From UBA4877 sp002399285 (lineage in GTDB: Bacteria > Bacillota > Thermoanaerobacteria > Thermoanaerobacterales > UBA4877): 64,000 nt of DNA. The translations under genes were made by a program, and so were the position numbers. Each line of letters starts with the position of its first letter. Position 1 is the stretch's first letter. Under the pieces are notes generated by a model. It searched no databases. It had not been told where the DNA came from and saw nothing but the letters and a program-made list of their open reading frames with translations. The DNA is taken from NCBI GenBank assembly GCA_036771835.1, contig DAIPGN010000006.1, forward strand, positions 1 to 64,000. Reading direction: 5' to 3'. Positions 63,218 through 64,000 of the stretch are shown piece by piece.

Positions 63218-64000
63218 TATACAACCTCCTTCCATTGTATCAGATCCATAAATGCCTCAAGACGAGTAATCAAACCTGCTTCACCTGTCTCCTCATCAAT
63301 TGTAAGGGTCAAAAACGGCATCGTGTCTTTTCTTTTGTACTCCCTCTCAACCATATCCTTTATTATAGAATCGGGTCCACAGCCAAAGGCACTGACCAAA
63401 ATCACTCCGTCAACCAGATCGTTATCCAGCATATACCTGCCTGCTCCCAGCATCTCCCTCCCATAGGTCCAGAACATATCCTTGGGATAACAGGAAGCGC
63501 CGTAATCTATGGCGCTTTTGCTAAGCATATCGGATGTGATCACCGTTCCCCCGAAATCATTTATTTTTTTTATTATATTCATGCTTATATATTCATCCAT
63601 TATGTTATAGACATGCCCAAGGAGTCCTATCTTTAATGATCCCTCGGTTGATTTTTTAATTGGCTTTGTTCCTTCAGTCATTCTCAATGCATCCTTAGGA
63701 ATAAAACCGTCTTTTAAATATTTGGTATAAATTTTCAAGGCGCTTTCCCCCGCTTGTTCCGCGCTTTTTATTTTTCGCATGTCATTAGTAAAAATCCTGC
63801 CTACACGTTTAATCTCACTGCGTGTTTTCCGTCCATATCCTCTGTATAAATCAATATCCATGTCGATGATTGGCGGTATATCCGTCATTGAAGCCCTCAC
63901 AAGATCTGGAAGTCCAAGAAATTTGGGACATAGAAATCTATCTTGCTCCAGGCTTACAACTCTGGGAACAAATATATAATCCACATTTTTCTTTTTTAAA
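63217..64000 (-). CDS. activase-associated protein (COG3580-like), N-terminus off the window
   Basis: At least 255 residues, cut at the window edge: the frame stays open past 63984 to the end, where KN-VDYIFVPRVVS reads as an internal part of the domain, not a start. Conserved CPKFLGLPDLVRAS, SCYPKDMFWTYGREMLGAG and VSAFGCGPDSIIKDMVE with Cys. Same superfamily as its downstream neighbour; other species have both fused to the activase as one long protein. Confidence 0.78.
   Translation of the reverse strand, partial: LKKKNVDYIFVPRVVSLEQDRFLCPKFLGLPDLVRASMTDIPPIIDMDIDLYRGYGRKTRSEIKRVGRIFTNDMRKIKSAEQAGESALKIYTKYLKDGFIPKDALRMTEGTKPIKKSTEGSLKIGLLGHVYNIMDEYISMNIIKKINDFGGTVITSDMLSKSAIDYGASCYPKDMFWTYGREMLGAGRYMLDNDLVDGVILVSAFGCGPDSIIKDMVEREYKRKDTMPFLTLTIDEETGEAGLITRLEAFMDLIQWKEVV

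Noticed and set aside
1..64000. CRISPR arrays, insertion sequences, prophage, tRNA or rRNA genes
   Set aside because: None seen: no regularly spaced repeats, transposase or integrase motifs, or tRNA-like cloverleaf apart from the cut tmRNA.

Overview
The window reads as a chromosomal segment of a low-to-mid GC, anaerobic, spore-forming Clostridia member (Firmicutes). Pointers are a glycolytic operon headed by a CggR-type regulator, a GerA-type germination locus, WhiA, a membrane pyrophosphatase and a selenocysteine-containing glycine reductase operon typical of amino-acid-fermenting clostridia. I cannot name the genus. No phage, insertion sequence, CRISPR array, tRNA or rRNA was seen. Most genes lie on the minus strand.

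Layout. 1-12.8 kb (minus): cggR-gap-pgk-tpiA-gpmI-eno-secG-hppA-HD protein-rnr-smpB-ssrA, the conserved Firmicutes glycolysis/secretion/trans-translation string, with a pyrophosphatase and an HD-domain gene inserted after secG. 12.8-14.1 kb: rpoN (sigma-54). 14.2-23.2 kb (minus): a nucleoside uptake and catabolism cluster (BMP-type lipoprotein, ATPase, two permeases, GntR regulator, deoB, pyrimidine-nucleoside phosphorylase, deoC). 23.3-26.3 kb (plus): gerA/gerC-like germination genes plus a small membrane protein. 26.3-33.1 kb (minus): a complete glycine reductase operon grdX-trxA-grdE-grdA-grdB-grdC-grdD, led by a sigma-A promoter, a tandem glycine riboswitch and an intrinsic terminator. GrdA and GrdB each contain an in-frame TGA read as selenocysteine. 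33.2-36 kb: ogt, a VanW protein and nth. 36.2-40.6 kb (minus): an OpuC-type osmoprotectant transporter with two tandem binding proteins, next to a GntR-RCK_C (BusR-like, presumably c-di-AMP-sensing) repressor. 40.6-47.3 kb: a small unknown gene, an RluA-type pseudouridine synthase, pckA (plus), a DEAD-box helicase and topB. 47.4-49.4 kb (plus): a YtrA-type GntR regulator with an ABC exporter. 49.5-51 kb: methyltransferase, TIGR04076-like and nucleotidyltransferase-like genes. 51.2-61 kb (minus): pyk, pfkA, a small protein, dnaE, a YtoI-like CBS protein, an HD-GYP phosphodiesterase and whiA. 61.1-64 kb (minus): three acyl-CoA-dehydratase-activase-type genes, the last cut by the window edge.

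Together the genes cover lower glycolysis (gap to pyk, pfkA), gluconeogenic or anaplerotic pckA, pentose salvage feeding glycolysis (deoB/deoC) and glycine reduction to acetyl phosphate as an electron sink.

The most notable non-gene signals are the glycine riboswitch and its switch point, a 20-bp-spaced CggR operator beside the cggR start, a probable BusR operator inside the opuC promoter, a probable ATA start codon for smpB, and a strongly over-represented 9-mer, GGCCWGGCC, found 15 times by eye. No wholly new gene system was found.
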